Assembly: GCF_900163655.1 (NCBI RefSeq)
Contig: NZ_FWFG01000068.1
Span: 62,001-126,000 of the forward strand
DNA from: Brachybacterium nesterenkovii
Lineage (GTDB): Bacteria > Actinomycetota > Actinomycetes > Actinomycetales > Dermabacteraceae
Direction: 5' to 3'
DNA: 64,000 nt
The notes beneath the pieces are model-generated. The model made no database searches. It was not told the DNA's origin and was given only the letters and a program-made list of their open reading frames with translations. Positions 7,334 to 16,092 of this stretch are shown piece by piece. The translations under genes were made by a program, and so were the position numbers. Positions within the stretch are counted from its first letter, which is position 1, and every line of letters begins with the position of its first letter.

Positions 7334-9124
7334 ATGACGCAGAACCACCTGAGCGCGACGGCGTCGCCCGCACCCCTGCTGTCGGTCCGCGACCTCTCGG
7401 TCACGTTCCCGTCGGAGGCCGGCATCGTCCGCGCCGTCCAGAACCTCTCCTACGACGTCCACCCGGGCGAGGCGCTCGCCATCGTCGGCGAGTCCGGCTC
7501 GGGCAAGTCCGTCAGCTCGCTGGCCGTCATGGGCCTGCTGCCGCGCAGCGCGAGCATCTCGGGCGCCGTCACGTTCGCCGGGGAGGACATGCTGCACCGC
7601 TCGGACAGGGAGCTGTCGGCCCTGCGCGGGGAGCGGATCTCGATGATCTTCCAGGACCCGCTGTCGGCGCTGACCCCCGTGTTCACCGTGGGCGACCAGG
7701 TGGGCGAGGTGATCCGCATCCACCATCCCGAGATCCCGCAGGATAAGGTCCGCGCCCGCACCCTCGAGCTGCTCGAGGCCGTCGGGATCCCCGAGCCGCA
7801 GCGTCGCGCCAAGCAGTACCCGCACGAGTTCTCCGGCGGCATGCGCCAAAGGGCCGTGATCGCCATGGCGATCGCCAACGAGCCCGAGCTGATCATCGCC
7901 GACGAGCCCACCACGGCCCTCGACGTGACGATCCAGGCCCAGGTCATGGAGCTGCTGAAGGTGGCCCAGGACATGCTCTCGGCCGCGACGATCCTCATCA
8001 CCCATGACCTCGGCGTGGTCGCGGGCTTCGCGGACCGCGTCCTCGTGATGCAGAACGCCCGCGAGGTCGAGTCCGGCCCGGTCGACGACGTCTTCTACCG
8101 CCCGCAGCAGGACTACACGAAGCGGCTCCTCGCGGCGATCCCGCGGATCGACGCCCCTGAGGTCCCGCCGGAGGACCTGCTCGATGAGGGCGTCGACATC
8201 CCGGCCCCGCCGGAGGACTCGGAGTTGGCCGCCGAGCCGATCACCGCGATCCCCGTCGACGAGCGGCCCGTCGTGCTCGAGGTCCGCGACCTCGAGCGCG
8301 TGTACCCGATCGTCAAGGGCGCCGTGGTGCGGCGCAAGGTGGGCGAGCAGCGCGCGGTCGACGGCCTGTCGATGACGATCCGCCAGGGGGAGTGCGTGGC
8401 GCTCGTCGGCGAGTCCGGGTGCGGCAAGACCACGACGCTCATGGAGATCATGCAGCTGCGGCGACCCCAGGGCGGCAGCATCGGCATCGGCGGCAAGGAC
8501 ACCTCGACGCTCACGCGCGCCGAGCGGGCCGCGATGCGCTCCGACGTGACCATGGTCTTCCAGGACCCGATGGCCTCCCTCGACCCGCGCATGCCGATCG
8601 GCGACATCCTGCGCGAGCCCATGCGCGTGCAGAAGTACACGGCGGACCGGATGGACGAGCGCGTCGACTGGCTGCTGCGGACCGTCGGTCTGCTGCCCGA
8701 GCACGCGATGCGCTACCCGACGGAGTTCTCCGGCGGGCAGCGCCAGCGCATCGGCGTGGCCCGCGCGCTGGCGTGCGACCCCAAGCTGATCGTCCTCGAC
8801 GAGCCCACTTCGGCGCTCGACGTGACGATCCAGGCGGGCGTGCTGACCCTGTTGCAGGAGCTCAAGGAGACCCTCGGCGTCAGCTACCTGTTCGTGTCCC
8901 ACGACCTCTCGGTGGTCCACCACATCTCCGACCGCATCAACGTGATGCACAAGGGGAGGATCGTCGAGTCCGGCCCCACGGCGGAGGTCTTCGCCGATCC
9001 GCAGCACGAGTACACCAGGCAGCTGCTCCAGGCCGTCCCCATCCCCGACCCCGAGGTGGAGCGCACGCGCCGCCGGGTGAAGCTCGAGGAGAGCTCGCTC
9101 GCGGCGCTGGCCGACTCCGCCTGA
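7334..9124 (+). CDS. Peptide ABC transporter ATPase, DppD-DppF fusion
   Basis: A 596-residue protein with two complete ABC ATPase domains, joining the two nucleotide-binding subunits of a peptide importer. Domain 1 has Walker A GESGSGKS (about residue 50), signature FSGGMRQR (about 165) and Walker B LIIADEPTTALD (about 185). Domain 2 has GESGCGKTT (about 360), FSGGQRQR (about 465) and LIVLDEPTSALD (about 485). A linker of about 50 acidic, proline-rich residues joins them. ATG 7334 is preferred because GAGGTG lies just upstream at 7322-7327 and it clears the permease; an in-frame codon at 7286 would overlap that gene. It powers the permeases encoded directly upstream. Confidence 0.93.
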   Translation: MTQNHLSATASPAPLLSVRDLSVTFPSEAGIVRAVQNLSYDVHPGEALAIVGESGSGKSVSSLAVMGLLPRSASISGAVTFAGEDMLHRSDRELSALRGERISMIFQDPLSALTPVFTVGDQVGEVIRIHHPEIPQDKVRARTLELLEAVGIPEPQRRAKQYPHEFSGGMRQRAVIAMAIANEPELIIADEPTTALDVTIQAQVMELLKVAQDMLSAATILITHDLGVVAGFADRVLVMQNAREVESGPVDDVFYRPQQDYTKRLLAAIPRIDAPEVPPEDLLDEGVDIPAPPEDSELAAEPITAIPVDERPVVLEVRDLERVYPIVKGAVVRRKVGEQRAVDGLSMTIRQGECVALVGESGCGKTTTLMEIMQLRRPQGGSIGIGGKDTSTLTRAERAAMRSDVTMVFQDPMASLDPRMPIGDILREPMRVQKYTADRMDERVDWLLRTVGLLPEHAMRYPTEFSGGQRQRIGVARALACDPKLIVLDEPTSALDVTIQAGVLTLLQELKETLGVSYLFVSHDLSVVHHISDRINVMHKGRIVESGPTAEVFADPQHEYTRQLLQAVPIPDPEVERTRRRVKLEESSLAALADSA

Positions 9125-9220
9125 CCGTTACCCCCTCCCCGCGGTCGGATGCCGCGCGGAGGCACACCCCCAGGTGCCGCCGAAGACGAGCTCGTCGGCA
9201 CCACGATGAAGGAGAACACC

Positions 9221-10963
9221 ATGAGGATCACTCGACGCACCGTCCTCGGCGCCTCGGCCGCCGGCGCCGTCTCGGCGCTGGCCCTGTCCGCCTGCTCGAA
9301 GCAGGGCACCGGAACCGGCGGTGCCGGTGGCTCCGGTGCCTCCGACGACGGCGGCGCGATCGACGCGAGCAAGAACCAGGTCAACGCCAAGGAGCGCTCC
9401 GAGCTCGGCGAGGGCGGCGTGCTGCGCCTCACGAACAATGCCTTCCCGGCCAACTGGAATGTCATGCACACCGATGGCAACGTGGAGAACACGATCAACA
9501 TCATGGAGGCCGTGTCCCCCGGGATGTACTCGCTGAACCTCTACACGCCCGAGGGCGAGATCGTGCTCAACGAGTCGTTCGCCAAGCGCATCGAGCTGGT
9601 CTCCGAGGACCCGCAGGTCATGGAGATCGAGCTCAATGAGGGCATGAAGTGGTCCGACGGCACGCCGATCGACTACAAGTCGATCGCCAACACCTTCAAC
9701 ACCCTCAACGGCTCCAACGAGGAGTTCCAGGTCGCCTCCTCCGAGGGCTTCAACAAGGTCGAGAAGGTCGAGCCGGGAGCCAATGACCTCACCGCGAAGA
9801 TCACCTTCAAGGAGAAGTACGCCGACTACAAGGGACTCGCTGCAGTCATGCCCGATGCTCTCGTGGCCTCGCCGGACGCGTTCAACACGAGCTTCGTCGA
9901 CGGTCCGATGATCACCGCCGGCCCGTACAAGATCGAGAATATCGACGCGACCAACAAGACGGTCTCGATCGTCCCCGACGAGAACTGGTGGGGCGAGAAG
10001 GCCCTGTTCAAGCAGGTCATCTGGACCACCATCGAGGAGCCCGACGCCGTCGCCACCGCCTACCAGGCCGGCCAGCTGGACTCGGTCGAGGCCAACGTCC
10101 CGGCCATCTACGAGCCGCTGAAGGACTCCGTGGGCAACGGCACCTCGCTGCTCAAGGCCGCGGCCCCGAGCTGGACGCACATCACCCTCAACGGCGCCGA
10201 GGGCCGCCCGCTCGCGGACGTCAAGGTGCGCCAGGCCGTCGCGCTCGCGATCAGCCGCGAGGACTGCTTCCTCTCGGTCAACAAGGCGATGCCCTACCCC
10301 AAGGATCGCAAGGACCAGAACAACCACATCCTGATGACCACCCAGAAGGGGTACAAGGACAACGCGGGCAAGTTCGCCAAGCAGGATCCTGATGCGGCCA
10401 AGAAGCTGCTCGAGGAGGCCGGCTACACGATCGAGGGCGAGCAGGCCATGAAGGACGGCAAGCAGCTCGAGGTCACCTACGTCTACAACGACGGCTCCAA
10501 GATCAACGAGGCCGTCGTGGCCGTCGTCGAGGAGAACCTCAAGGCCGTGGGCATCAAGCTCAACGTGCAGAAGGTGCCGCCGACGGACCTGTTCTCCAAG
10601 TACGTCATCCCCGGTCAGTTCGACCTCACCCTGTTCGGCTGGAACGGCAACCCGTTCCTGTCCTCGGGCGACGCGATCTGGAAGAGCGACGGCGAGCAGA
10701 ACTTCGGCAAGGTCGGCGACCCCGAGGTCGACAAGCTGGTCGACGCCGCGGCCGTCGAGCTCGACGAGGCCAAGCGCATCGACCTCATCAACCAGTACGA
10801 CGCGAAGCTGTGGGAGCTCGCCGGGACCATCCCGCTGTGGCAGGCCTACGACTTCTACATCCAGACGGACGACCTCGCCAACCTCGGCGCCAACGGCATG
10901 GCGACCATCGCCGACTGGACCAAGATCGGCTACGTGAAGGGCTCCAAGAAGCTCGAGGGCTGA
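9221..10963 (+). CDS. Peptide ABC transporter substrate-binding lipoprotein (family 5)
   Basis: A 580-residue extracytoplasmic solute-binding protein of family 5, which delivers peptides or similar ligands to the importer. The N-terminus MRITRRTVLGASAAGAVSAL has a twin-arginine pair and then a lipobox, LSAC, with the anchoring cysteine near residue 26, followed by a Gly/Ser-rich linker. The family signature region KWSDGTPIDYKSIANTF lies around 143-160. ATG 9221 is chosen since AAGGAG sits at 9209-9214 with six bases between. The gene is last in the operon, whereas in classical dpp/opp operons it is first. An inverted repeat terminator follows at 11001. Confidence 0.93.
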   Translation: MRITRRTVLGASAAGAVSALALSACSKQGTGTGGAGGSGASDDGGAIDASKNQVNAKERSELGEGGVLRLTNNAFPANWNVMHTDGNVENTINIMEAVSPGMYSLNLYTPEGEIVLNESFAKRIELVSEDPQVMEIELNEGMKWSDGTPIDYKSIANTFNTLNGSNEEFQVASSEGFNKVEKVEPGANDLTAKITFKEKYADYKGLAAVMPDALVASPDAFNTSFVDGPMITAGPYKIENIDATNKTVSIVPDENWWGEKALFKQVIWTTIEEPDAVATAYQAGQLDSVEANVPAIYEPLKDSVGNGTSLLKAAAPSWTHITLNGAEGRPLADVKVRQAVALAISREDCFLSVNKAMPYPKDRKDQNNHILMTTQKGYKDNAGKFAKQDPDAAKKLLEEAGYTIEGEQAMKDGKQLEVTYVYNDGSKINEAVVAVVEENLKAVGIKLNVQKVPPTDLFSKYVIPGQFDLTLFGWNGNPFLSSGDAIWKSDGEQNFGKVGDPEVDKLVDAAAVELDEAKRIDLINQYDAKLWELAGTIPLWQAYDFYIQTDDLANLGANGMATIADWTKIGYVKGSKKLEG

Positions 10964-11000
10964 TCCGTACCGGTCCGGCCAGGACCGAGTCCTAGAGTGG

Positions 11001-11028
11001 ACGGGGCGGGAGGAGACTCCCGCCCCGT
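11001..11028 (+). terminator. Terminator of the peptide ABC operon
   Basis: Perfect 12-base arms 11001-11012 and 11017-11028 with a GAGA loop lie 37 bases after the last stop codon. There is no clear U-tract, as is common in high-GC actinobacteria. Confidence 0.75.
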
Positions 11029-11088
11029 TCCGCGTCCGCGCGGCCGACGCGCAGGACCTCCGTCGTATCCCCAGCCAGGAGCCGCCCG

Positions 11089-12318
11089 ATGTCCGATCGC
11101 TACGCCCGCCAGCTGCGCCTGCCCGGTTTCGGCCCCGAGCAGCAGCGGCGCCTCGGCGGCGCCCGCATCGCCGTGATCGGCGCCGGTGCCCTGGGCTCGC
11201 CCGCGCTCGAGTACCTCACGGCCGCGGGCGCCGGGCGCGCCGAGCTCGGCGGGTGCATCACGGTCATCGACCCCGACGTCGTGGACCGCACCAATCTGCA
11301 GCGCCAGGTGATCCACTCCGATGCCGCCGTGGGCACGCTGAAGGTGGAGTCGGCGGCCGCGCGGATGCGGGCCATCGACCCGGACGTCGAGGTGCGCCCC
11401 ATCGCCGGGGCCCTCACGGTGGACACCGCGCTCGACCTGCTGACCGGCCACGACATCGTGCTCGACGGCACCGACAACTTCCCCGCCCGCTACCTCGCCT
11501 CCGACGCCTGCGAGATCCTCGGCCTGCCCGTCGTGTGGGGCTCGATCCTGTCGTACGCCGGGCAGGTGTCCCTGTTCGATGCCGACGGCGGGTATGGCGT
11601 CACCTACCGCGACGTGCATCCGGTGCCGCCGCGCCCCGGGGAGGTGCCCAACTGCGCCGAGGCCGGGGTGCTGGGCATGCTGCCCGGGATCATCGGCTCG
11701 ACCATGGCGCTCGAGGCCGTCAAGCACCTCTGCGGCCTGGGCCGCACCCTGCAGGGGCGGGTGCTGCTGCTCGACGCGCTCGAGATGCGCTGGTCCGAGC
11801 TGCCCGTGGCCCGCGACCCGCGCCGCGCGCCCGTCACCGAGCTCGAGAACCTGACGATCACCTGCGGCCTGCCCGGGGTGGAGCTCGCCTCGGCGGGTGG
11901 CGCCGATGCCGAGAGCGCGGCCATGGACGGGGGAGCGGACGTGACCATCGACCAGCTCCCCGCGCTGCGCGAGCGCGGCGTGCGCCTCATCGACATCCGC
12001 GAGGACCAGGAGGTCGCCGACGGCATGCTCGCGGGCGCCGAGCACATCCCCACCGGCACCCTGCTGGCCGACCCGGACGCCGCCGGGGACCTCGAGGGCG
12101 CGGTGCTCTACTGCGCGGCCGGGCGGCGCTCCGACGCGGCGCGCACGGCGCTCGCGGCGCGCGGCATCAGCCGCCCGCGAAGGGCGGCAGCACGTCCAGG
12201 CGGTCGCCGTGGCCCAGCTCGCGCTCGCGGTCGGGGGTCGCGACCGAGTTCACCAGCACGCTCGAACGGGCCAGCACGCGCCGGCCCTCCTCGTCCGTGC
12301 GCTCGCCGAGCGCCGTGA
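11089..12318 (+). CDS. moeB: MoeB/ThiF-type sulfur-carrier adenylyltransferase with truncated rhodanese domain
   Basis: MoeB activates the C-terminal glycine of MoaD by adenylation for sulfur transfer in molybdopterin synthesis. The N-terminal 250 residues are a full ThiF/E1 domain: VIGAGALGSPALEYL (ATP loop, about 25-40), the DxVDRTNLQRQ motif (65-75), DGTDNFPARYL (about 124-134) and NCAEAGVLG. The second zinc CxxC pair usual after the KDP motif is missing. A rhodanese domain follows (DQLPALRERGVRLIDIREDQEV) with active-site loop CAAGRRS (about 345). The domain then breaks off: its final GG..W helix is absent and the last 50 residues are Arg/Pro-rich, read antisense to moaD. The frame overlaps moaD by 152 bases tail to tail. 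Confidence 0.85.
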   Translation: MSDRYARQLRLPGFGPEQQRRLGGARIAVIGAGALGSPALEYLTAAGAGRAELGGCITVIDPDVVDRTNLQRQVIHSDAAVGTLKVESAAARMRAIDPDVEVRPIAGALTVDTALDLLTGHDIVLDGTDNFPARYLASDACEILGLPVVWGSILSYAGQVSLFDADGGYGVTYRDVHPVPPRPGEVPNCAEAGVLGMLPGIIGSTMALEAVKHLCGLGRTLQGRVLLLDALEMRWSELPVARDPRRAPVTELENLTITCGLPGVELASAGGADAESAAMDGGADVTIDQLPALRERGVRLIDIREDQEVADGMLAGAEHIPTGTLLADPDAAGDLEGAVLYCAAGRRSDAARTALAARGISRPRRAAARPGGRRGPARARGRGSRPSSPARSNGPARAGPPRPCARRAP

Positions 12319-12439
12319 TCGCCTCGGCCACCGTGCGCGCGGGCACCGCGGTCTCCTCCTCGCCGATCGCCGCGGCCGCCGCGGCGAACAGCCGCACCGG
12401 GATCAGCGGGGCGCCGGCCTCGTCCTGCATCATCGTCAT
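12167..12439 (-). CDS. moaD: MoaD, small subunit of molybdopterin synthase
   Basis: A 90-residue ubiquitin-like sulfur carrier. The protein opens MTMMQDEAGAPLIPVRLFAAA and ends GDRLDVLPPFAGG; the terminal Gly-Gly is the site that MoeB adenylates and that carries the thiocarboxylate. With MoaE it forms molybdopterin synthase. The ATG at 12439 overlaps the moaA stop as ATGA, so the pair is translationally coupled. An alternative upstream in-frame ATG at 12517 would only add residues antisense-like in composition and overlap moaA. The 3' end lies opposite the abnormal tail of moeB. Confidence 0.9.
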   Translation of the reverse strand: MTMMQDEAGAPLIPVRLFAAAAAAIGEEETAVPARTVAEAITALGERTDEEGRRVLARSSVLVNSVATPDRERELGHGDRLDVLPPFAGG

Positions 12440-13536
12440 CCTCCGATCGCGCTCATGGGGCGCTCGGGCGGCGTGAAAACCGCCGTGTCCATGCCGTGCC
12501 CGGCGGGCTTGCCCCACTGGGCGGCCCGCCAGATATCGGCGATCTCCTCATCGCTCGCGCCGCCCCGCAGGGCGGTGCGCAGATCCGTCTCCTCATGGCT
12601 GAACAGGCACGTGCGCACGCGGCCCTCGGCGGTCAGGCGGGTGCGGCGGCAGTCCGCGCAGAACGGCTCGGTGACCGAGGCGATCGTGCCCACGCGCCCC
12701 CGGTGCTCGCCGCTGGCGCGATCGGCCACGTCGAACAGCTCGGCCGGGGCTCCGGCCCTCTCGACCGCAGCGGGCGTCAGCACGAAGCGCTCGGAGAGGA
12801 TCTCCCGCATCCCGGCGGCCGTGACCATATGGTCGCGGTCCCAGATGCGGTCGGCGTCCAGCGGCATCTGCTCGATCACGCGCAGCTCGAGACCGCGGTC
12901 CAGGCACCAGGACAGGAGGTCCGGCAGCTCGTGGTCGTTGACGCCCGGCAGCAGCACCGCGTTGATCTTCACCGGGGAGAGCCCTGCCGCGAGGGCGCCG
13001 TCGATGCCCGCGAGCACGCGGTGCAGCAGCGGGCGGCGGGTCATGGTCTCGAAGGTCTCGGCCACCACGGTGTCGAGTGAGACGTTGATGCGGTCCAGGC
13101 CGGCCTCGGCCAGTGCGGCGGCGCGGGCGTCCAGGCCGATCGCGTTGGTGGTCAGGGCGATGTTCGGGCGCGGGTCCAGGGCCGCGACGCCCGCGATGAT
13201 CTCCGCGAGGTCCGGGCGGGTCAGCGGCTCGCCGCCGGTGAAGCGCACCTGGTCCACGCCGAAGGACTCGACGCCGATGCGCACCAGGCGCACGATCTCC
13301 TCGCGGCTCAGCAGCTGCTCGCCCCGCAGGAACGTCATCCCCGAGGCCGGCATGCAGTAGGTGCAGCGGAGGTTGCAGAAGTCCGTGAGGGAGATGCGCA
13401 GGTCCGTGGCGCTGCGGCCGTAGCGGTCGATGAGGCCGGGTGCGTCGGGGCGGTCGGAGGTGTCCGGCAGCTGAGGAGCGGCCGGATCGGTGCGGCGGGG
13501 CACGGGCATGCCCAGCGACACGGAGCGCGGTGCCAT
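12436..13536 (-). CDS. moaA: GTP 3',8-cyclase MoaA
   Basis: A 366-residue radical-SAM enzyme that, with MoaC, turns GTP into cyclic pyranopterin monophosphate, the first step of molybdenum cofactor synthesis. The N-terminal [4Fe-4S] motif is CNLRCTYC (about residues 52-59), followed by FTGGEPL. The second cluster motif near the C-terminus, EPFCADCRRTRLTAEGRVRTC, binds the GTP side. The protein ends HGMDTAVFTPPERPMSAIGG, with the GG terminus needed for activity in this family. ATG 13536 is preceded by GAAGGGGA; the frame stays open far upstream but only as antisense of moeA. It is divergent from the second moeA and overlaps moaD. Confidence 0.96.
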   Translation of the reverse strand: MAPRSVSLGMPVPRRTDPAAPQLPDTSDRPDAPGLIDRYGRSATDLRISLTDFCNLRCTYCMPASGMTFLRGEQLLSREEIVRLVRIGVESFGVDQVRFTGGEPLTRPDLAEIIAGVAALDPRPNIALTTNAIGLDARAAALAEAGLDRINVSLDTVVAETFETMTRRPLLHRVLAGIDGALAAGLSPVKINAVLLPGVNDHELPDLLSWCLDRGLELRVIEQMPLDADRIWDRDHMVTAAGMREILSERFVLTPAAVERAGAPAELFDVADRASGEHRGRVGTIASVTEPFCADCRRTRLTAEGRVRTCLFSHEETDLRTALRGGASDEEIADIWRAAQWGKPAGHGMDTAVFTPPERPMSAIGG

Positions 13537-13749
13537 GCGGTCCCCTTCAGGTCGGAGGCGGGGTCTCGCAGGGTCCCGGTGCCGCAGGCGGCGGTGCGGC
13601 CGTGAGCCCGGCGATGCCGACCCAGGATAGTCGGCGCGTCTGACAGCGGGAGCACCGCGACGACGGCCGCGTACTGGCGGCGGCGAGCGGGAGGCGCGGG
13701 ATACTGGACGCTCAGCCCGCCCGCCCGTCGTCCTTCGGAGGAGCCCCGC

Positions 13750-14994
13750 ATGGCCCACGATCACGCCTCCTCGCCGTCGACGCGCGTGCCGCTGGCCGAT
13801 CACCAGGCCGACGTCGCCGCCCTGCTCACGCCCCTGCTGCGCAGCGAGCGACGGGCCCTGGGTCCCGAGCTCGTCGGGCGCATCGCCGCCGCCGAGCGCC
13901 GCGCCGTGATCGACGTGCCCAGCGCTGACAACTCGCAGATGGACGGCTTCGCCCTCGCGTGCGCGGATCTCGGCGCGGCAGGAGAGGAGCGGACCCTGCC
14001 CGTCGGCACCGCGATCCCCGCCGGGGCGGCGCCGTCGCCGCATGAGCCGGGCACGGCGCAGCCGATCATGACGGGCGCCCCGCTGCCGGACGGGGCCGAC
14101 CTCGTCGTCCCCGTCGAGGAGGCCGTGACCGGCGGCTTCGACACGGCTGAGGTGACCTTGCGCCCCGTTGACGTCGCCGCCGGACGGTTCGTGCGCCCCC
14201 GCGGCTCCGACACCCGGGAGGGCGATACGGTCCTGCGAGCGGGGGACCGCCTCACCCCGGCCCGCATCGCCCACCTCGCCTCCGTCGGCGTCCGCGACGT
14301 CGAGGTGCTCGCGCCCGTCCGCACCGCCGTGCTGTCCACCGGCAGCGAGGTCGCCGGCTGTGACGAGACCCTTCCCGACGGCGGCGCCTTCGACGCCAAC
14401 GGGCCCGGTCTGGCCGCCGCGCTCGCCGACGCCGGGGCCGACGTCGTGGCCGTCGGCCGCGTCCCCGACGACCCCGCCGCCCTCCATGCGCGCCTGGCGG
14501 AGCTGGCCGCGGACGGCATCGAGCTGCTCGTGACCAGCGGCGGCGTCAGCAAGGGCGCCTATGAGGTGGTCAAGCTCGCCGCCGAGCTCCCGGGCATCGA
14601 GCTCACGTTCCTGAGCGTCGCGATGCAGCCCGGCGGCCCCCAGGGCATCGGCACCGCGACCGTCGACGGGCACCGCATCGCCTGGGTCGCCCTGCCCGGC
14701 AACCCCGTATCGTCCCTGCTGTCGTGCGAGCTGCTGCTACGGCCCGCGCTCGGCGCCCCCGCCCGCACCCGTCTGCGCCTGCCCGTCCGCGTCGAGTCCG
14801 ATGAGCCCTCGCCCGTCGCCCTCGAGCAGTTCCGGCGCGCGCGCCTGCTGCCCGGCGGCGAGGTGCGCCTCGCGGGCGGGCCCTCGTCCCACCTGCTCGG
14901 CGCGCTCGCCGTCGCCGACGCCCTCGTGATCGTCCCCGTCGGCGTCGACGCCGTCCGCGACGGCGACACGCTGACGACCATCGTCCTGAGCTGA
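13750..14994 (+). CDS. moeA: Molybdopterin molybdenumtransferase MoeA (second copy)
   Basis: A 414-residue MoeA with DNSQMDGFALA (about 59-69), IMTGAPLPDGADLVVPVEEAV (about 100-120), the MoaB-like SGGVSKGAYEVVKL loop (about 264-277), QPGGPQGIG and LPGNPVSSLLSCELLLRP (about 317-334). The PGNPVSSL form is the canonical one, so this copy is the better candidate for the main molybdate insertase; the first copy has PGTPVGALV. ATG 13750 has GGAGGAG at 13737-13743. It heads the operon moeA-moaC-moaB-moaE with gaps of 7 bases or overlaps, and shares a 213-base divergent region with moaA. Confidence 0.95.
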   Translation: MAHDHASSPSTRVPLADHQADVAALLTPLLRSERRALGPELVGRIAAAERRAVIDVPSADNSQMDGFALACADLGAAGEERTLPVGTAIPAGAAPSPHEPGTAQPIMTGAPLPDGADLVVPVEEAVTGGFDTAEVTLRPVDVAAGRFVRPRGSDTREGDTVLRAGDRLTPARIAHLASVGVRDVEVLAPVRTAVLSTGSEVAGCDETLPDGGAFDANGPGLAAALADAGADVVAVGRVPDDPAALHARLAELAADGIELLVTSGGVSKGAYEVVKLAAELPGIELTFLSVAMQPGGPQGIGTATVDGHRIAWVALPGNPVSSLLSCELLLRPALGAPARTRLRLPVRVESDEPSPVALEQFRRARLLPGGEVRLAGGPSSHLLGALAVADALVIVPVGVDAVRDGDTLTTIVLS

Positions 14995-15001
14995 GGAGCC
15001 C

Positions 15002-15565
15002 ATGCCCGAGATGACCCCCGCCGAGAACGCGCCTGTCCCCGACACGCTCACCCACGTGCGCGCCGACGGCAGCGCCCACATGGTCGACGTGACCGACAAG
15101 CCCGTGACCTCCCGCAGCGCGAGCGCCCGCGCCGTGCTGCGCACCCGCGAGGACGTGATCGCGCGCCTCGTGGCCGATGACCTGCCCAAGGGCGAGGCCC
15201 TCGCCGTCTCCCGGCTCGCCGGGATCATGGGGGCCAAGCGCACGAGCGACCTCATCCCGCTGTGCCATCCGCTGCCGCTGACCGGGGTCGAGCTCGACCT
15301 CGACGCCCACGACGACGTCGTCGAGATCACCGCCCGGGTGCGGACCGCCGGCCTCACGGGCGTCGAGATGGAGGCCCTCACCGCTGCGACGGTGTGCGCG
15401 CTGACCGTGTTCGACATGATCAAGGCCGTGGACCACCTGGCCGTGATCGAGGACGTGCGCGTGCTCGCGAAGTCCGGCGGCAAGAGCGGCGACTGGGACC
15501 GCGACGTCGCCGCGGGCGCGAAGGGCGCCGCCAGCGCGAACGGCGCCGCGGGGGAGCCGTCCTGA
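15002..15565 (+). CDS. moaC: Cyclic pyranopterin monophosphate synthase MoaC
   Basis: A 187-residue MoaC, which rearranges the MoaA product into cyclic pyranopterin monophosphate. Motifs seen are MVDVTDKPVTSRSASARA (about 24-41), GIMGAKRTSDLIPLCHPLPLTG (about 75-96), with the conserved K-R-T and C-H residues, and TGVEMEALTAATVCALTVFDMIKAVD. A C-terminal extension of about 20 residues rich in Ala and Gly follows the usual end KSGDW. The TGA at 15563-15565 overlaps the next start as TGATG. Confidence 0.96.
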   Translation: MPEMTPAENAPVPDTLTHVRADGSAHMVDVTDKPVTSRSASARAVLRTREDVIARLVADDLPKGEALAVSRLAGIMGAKRTSDLIPLCHPLPLTGVELDLDAHDDVVEITARVRTAGLTGVEMEALTAATVCALTVFDMIKAVDHLAVIEDVRVLAKSGGKSGDWDRDVAAGAKGAASANGAAGEPS

Positions 15566-16092
15566 TGCTCACCGCCCGCATCCTCATCGCCTCCACCCGC
15601 GCCGCCCGCGGCGAGTACGCCGACCGCACGGGACCCGTCCTGCGCGACTGGCTCGCCTCCCGCGGCTTCGACGTGCCGGCCCCGATCGTCGTCGCCGACG
15701 GGCACGAGGTCGGGCGAGCGCTGCGCCGGGCGCTGGGGGAGGAGCCCGATGTGCTCATCACCTCCGGCGGCACCGGCATCACGCCCACGGACTCGACGCC
15801 CGAGCAGACCGCGCCCCACCTCACGTGCGAGCTGCCCGGGATCATCGACGCGATCCGCCGTCGCGGTGAGGCCGCCGCGCCCTCGGCGATCCTCTCGCGC
15901 GGTGTCGCCGGGATGGCCGGACGCACCTTCGTGGTGAACCTCCCCGGCTCGACGGGCGGCGTGCGCGACGGCATCGCCGTGCTCGACCCGGTCCTCGACC
16001 ACGTCCTCGATCAGCGCGACGGCGGCGGCCACGCGGCCGACCCGCACCCGACACCCGACACCCCTCACGACCCGCAGGAGCCCACCGCATGA
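15565..16092 (+). CDS. moaB: MoaB/MogA-type molybdopterin adenylyltransferase
   Basis: A 175-residue protein of the MoaB/Mog family, which adenylates molybdopterin before MoeA adds molybdate. Seen are TARILIASTRAARGEYADRTGP at the start, DVLITSGGTGITPTDSTPEQT (about 65-85), the binding loop, and AILSRGVAGMAGRTFVVNLPGSTGGVRDG near 115-140. The ATG overlaps the last base of the moaC stop. A tail of about 20 residues rich in His, Pro and Asp follows the last helix, and the end overlaps moaE as ATGA. Whether it acts as MogA or MoaB cannot be told from sequence alone. Confidence 0.92.
   Translation: MLTARILIASTRAARGEYADRTGPVLRDWLASRGFDVPAPIVVADGHEVGRALRRALGEEPDVLITSGGTGITPTDSTPEQTAPHLTCELPGIIDAIRRRGEAAAPSAILSRGVAGMAGRTFVVNLPGSTGGVRDGIAVLDPVLDHVLDQRDGGGHAADPHPTPDTPHDPQEPTA

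Noticed and set aside
12436-14673. Extension of moaA to 745 residues
   Set aside because: The added part is antisense to the second moeA; conserved MoaA sequence begins near 13536, where a ribosome site is present.
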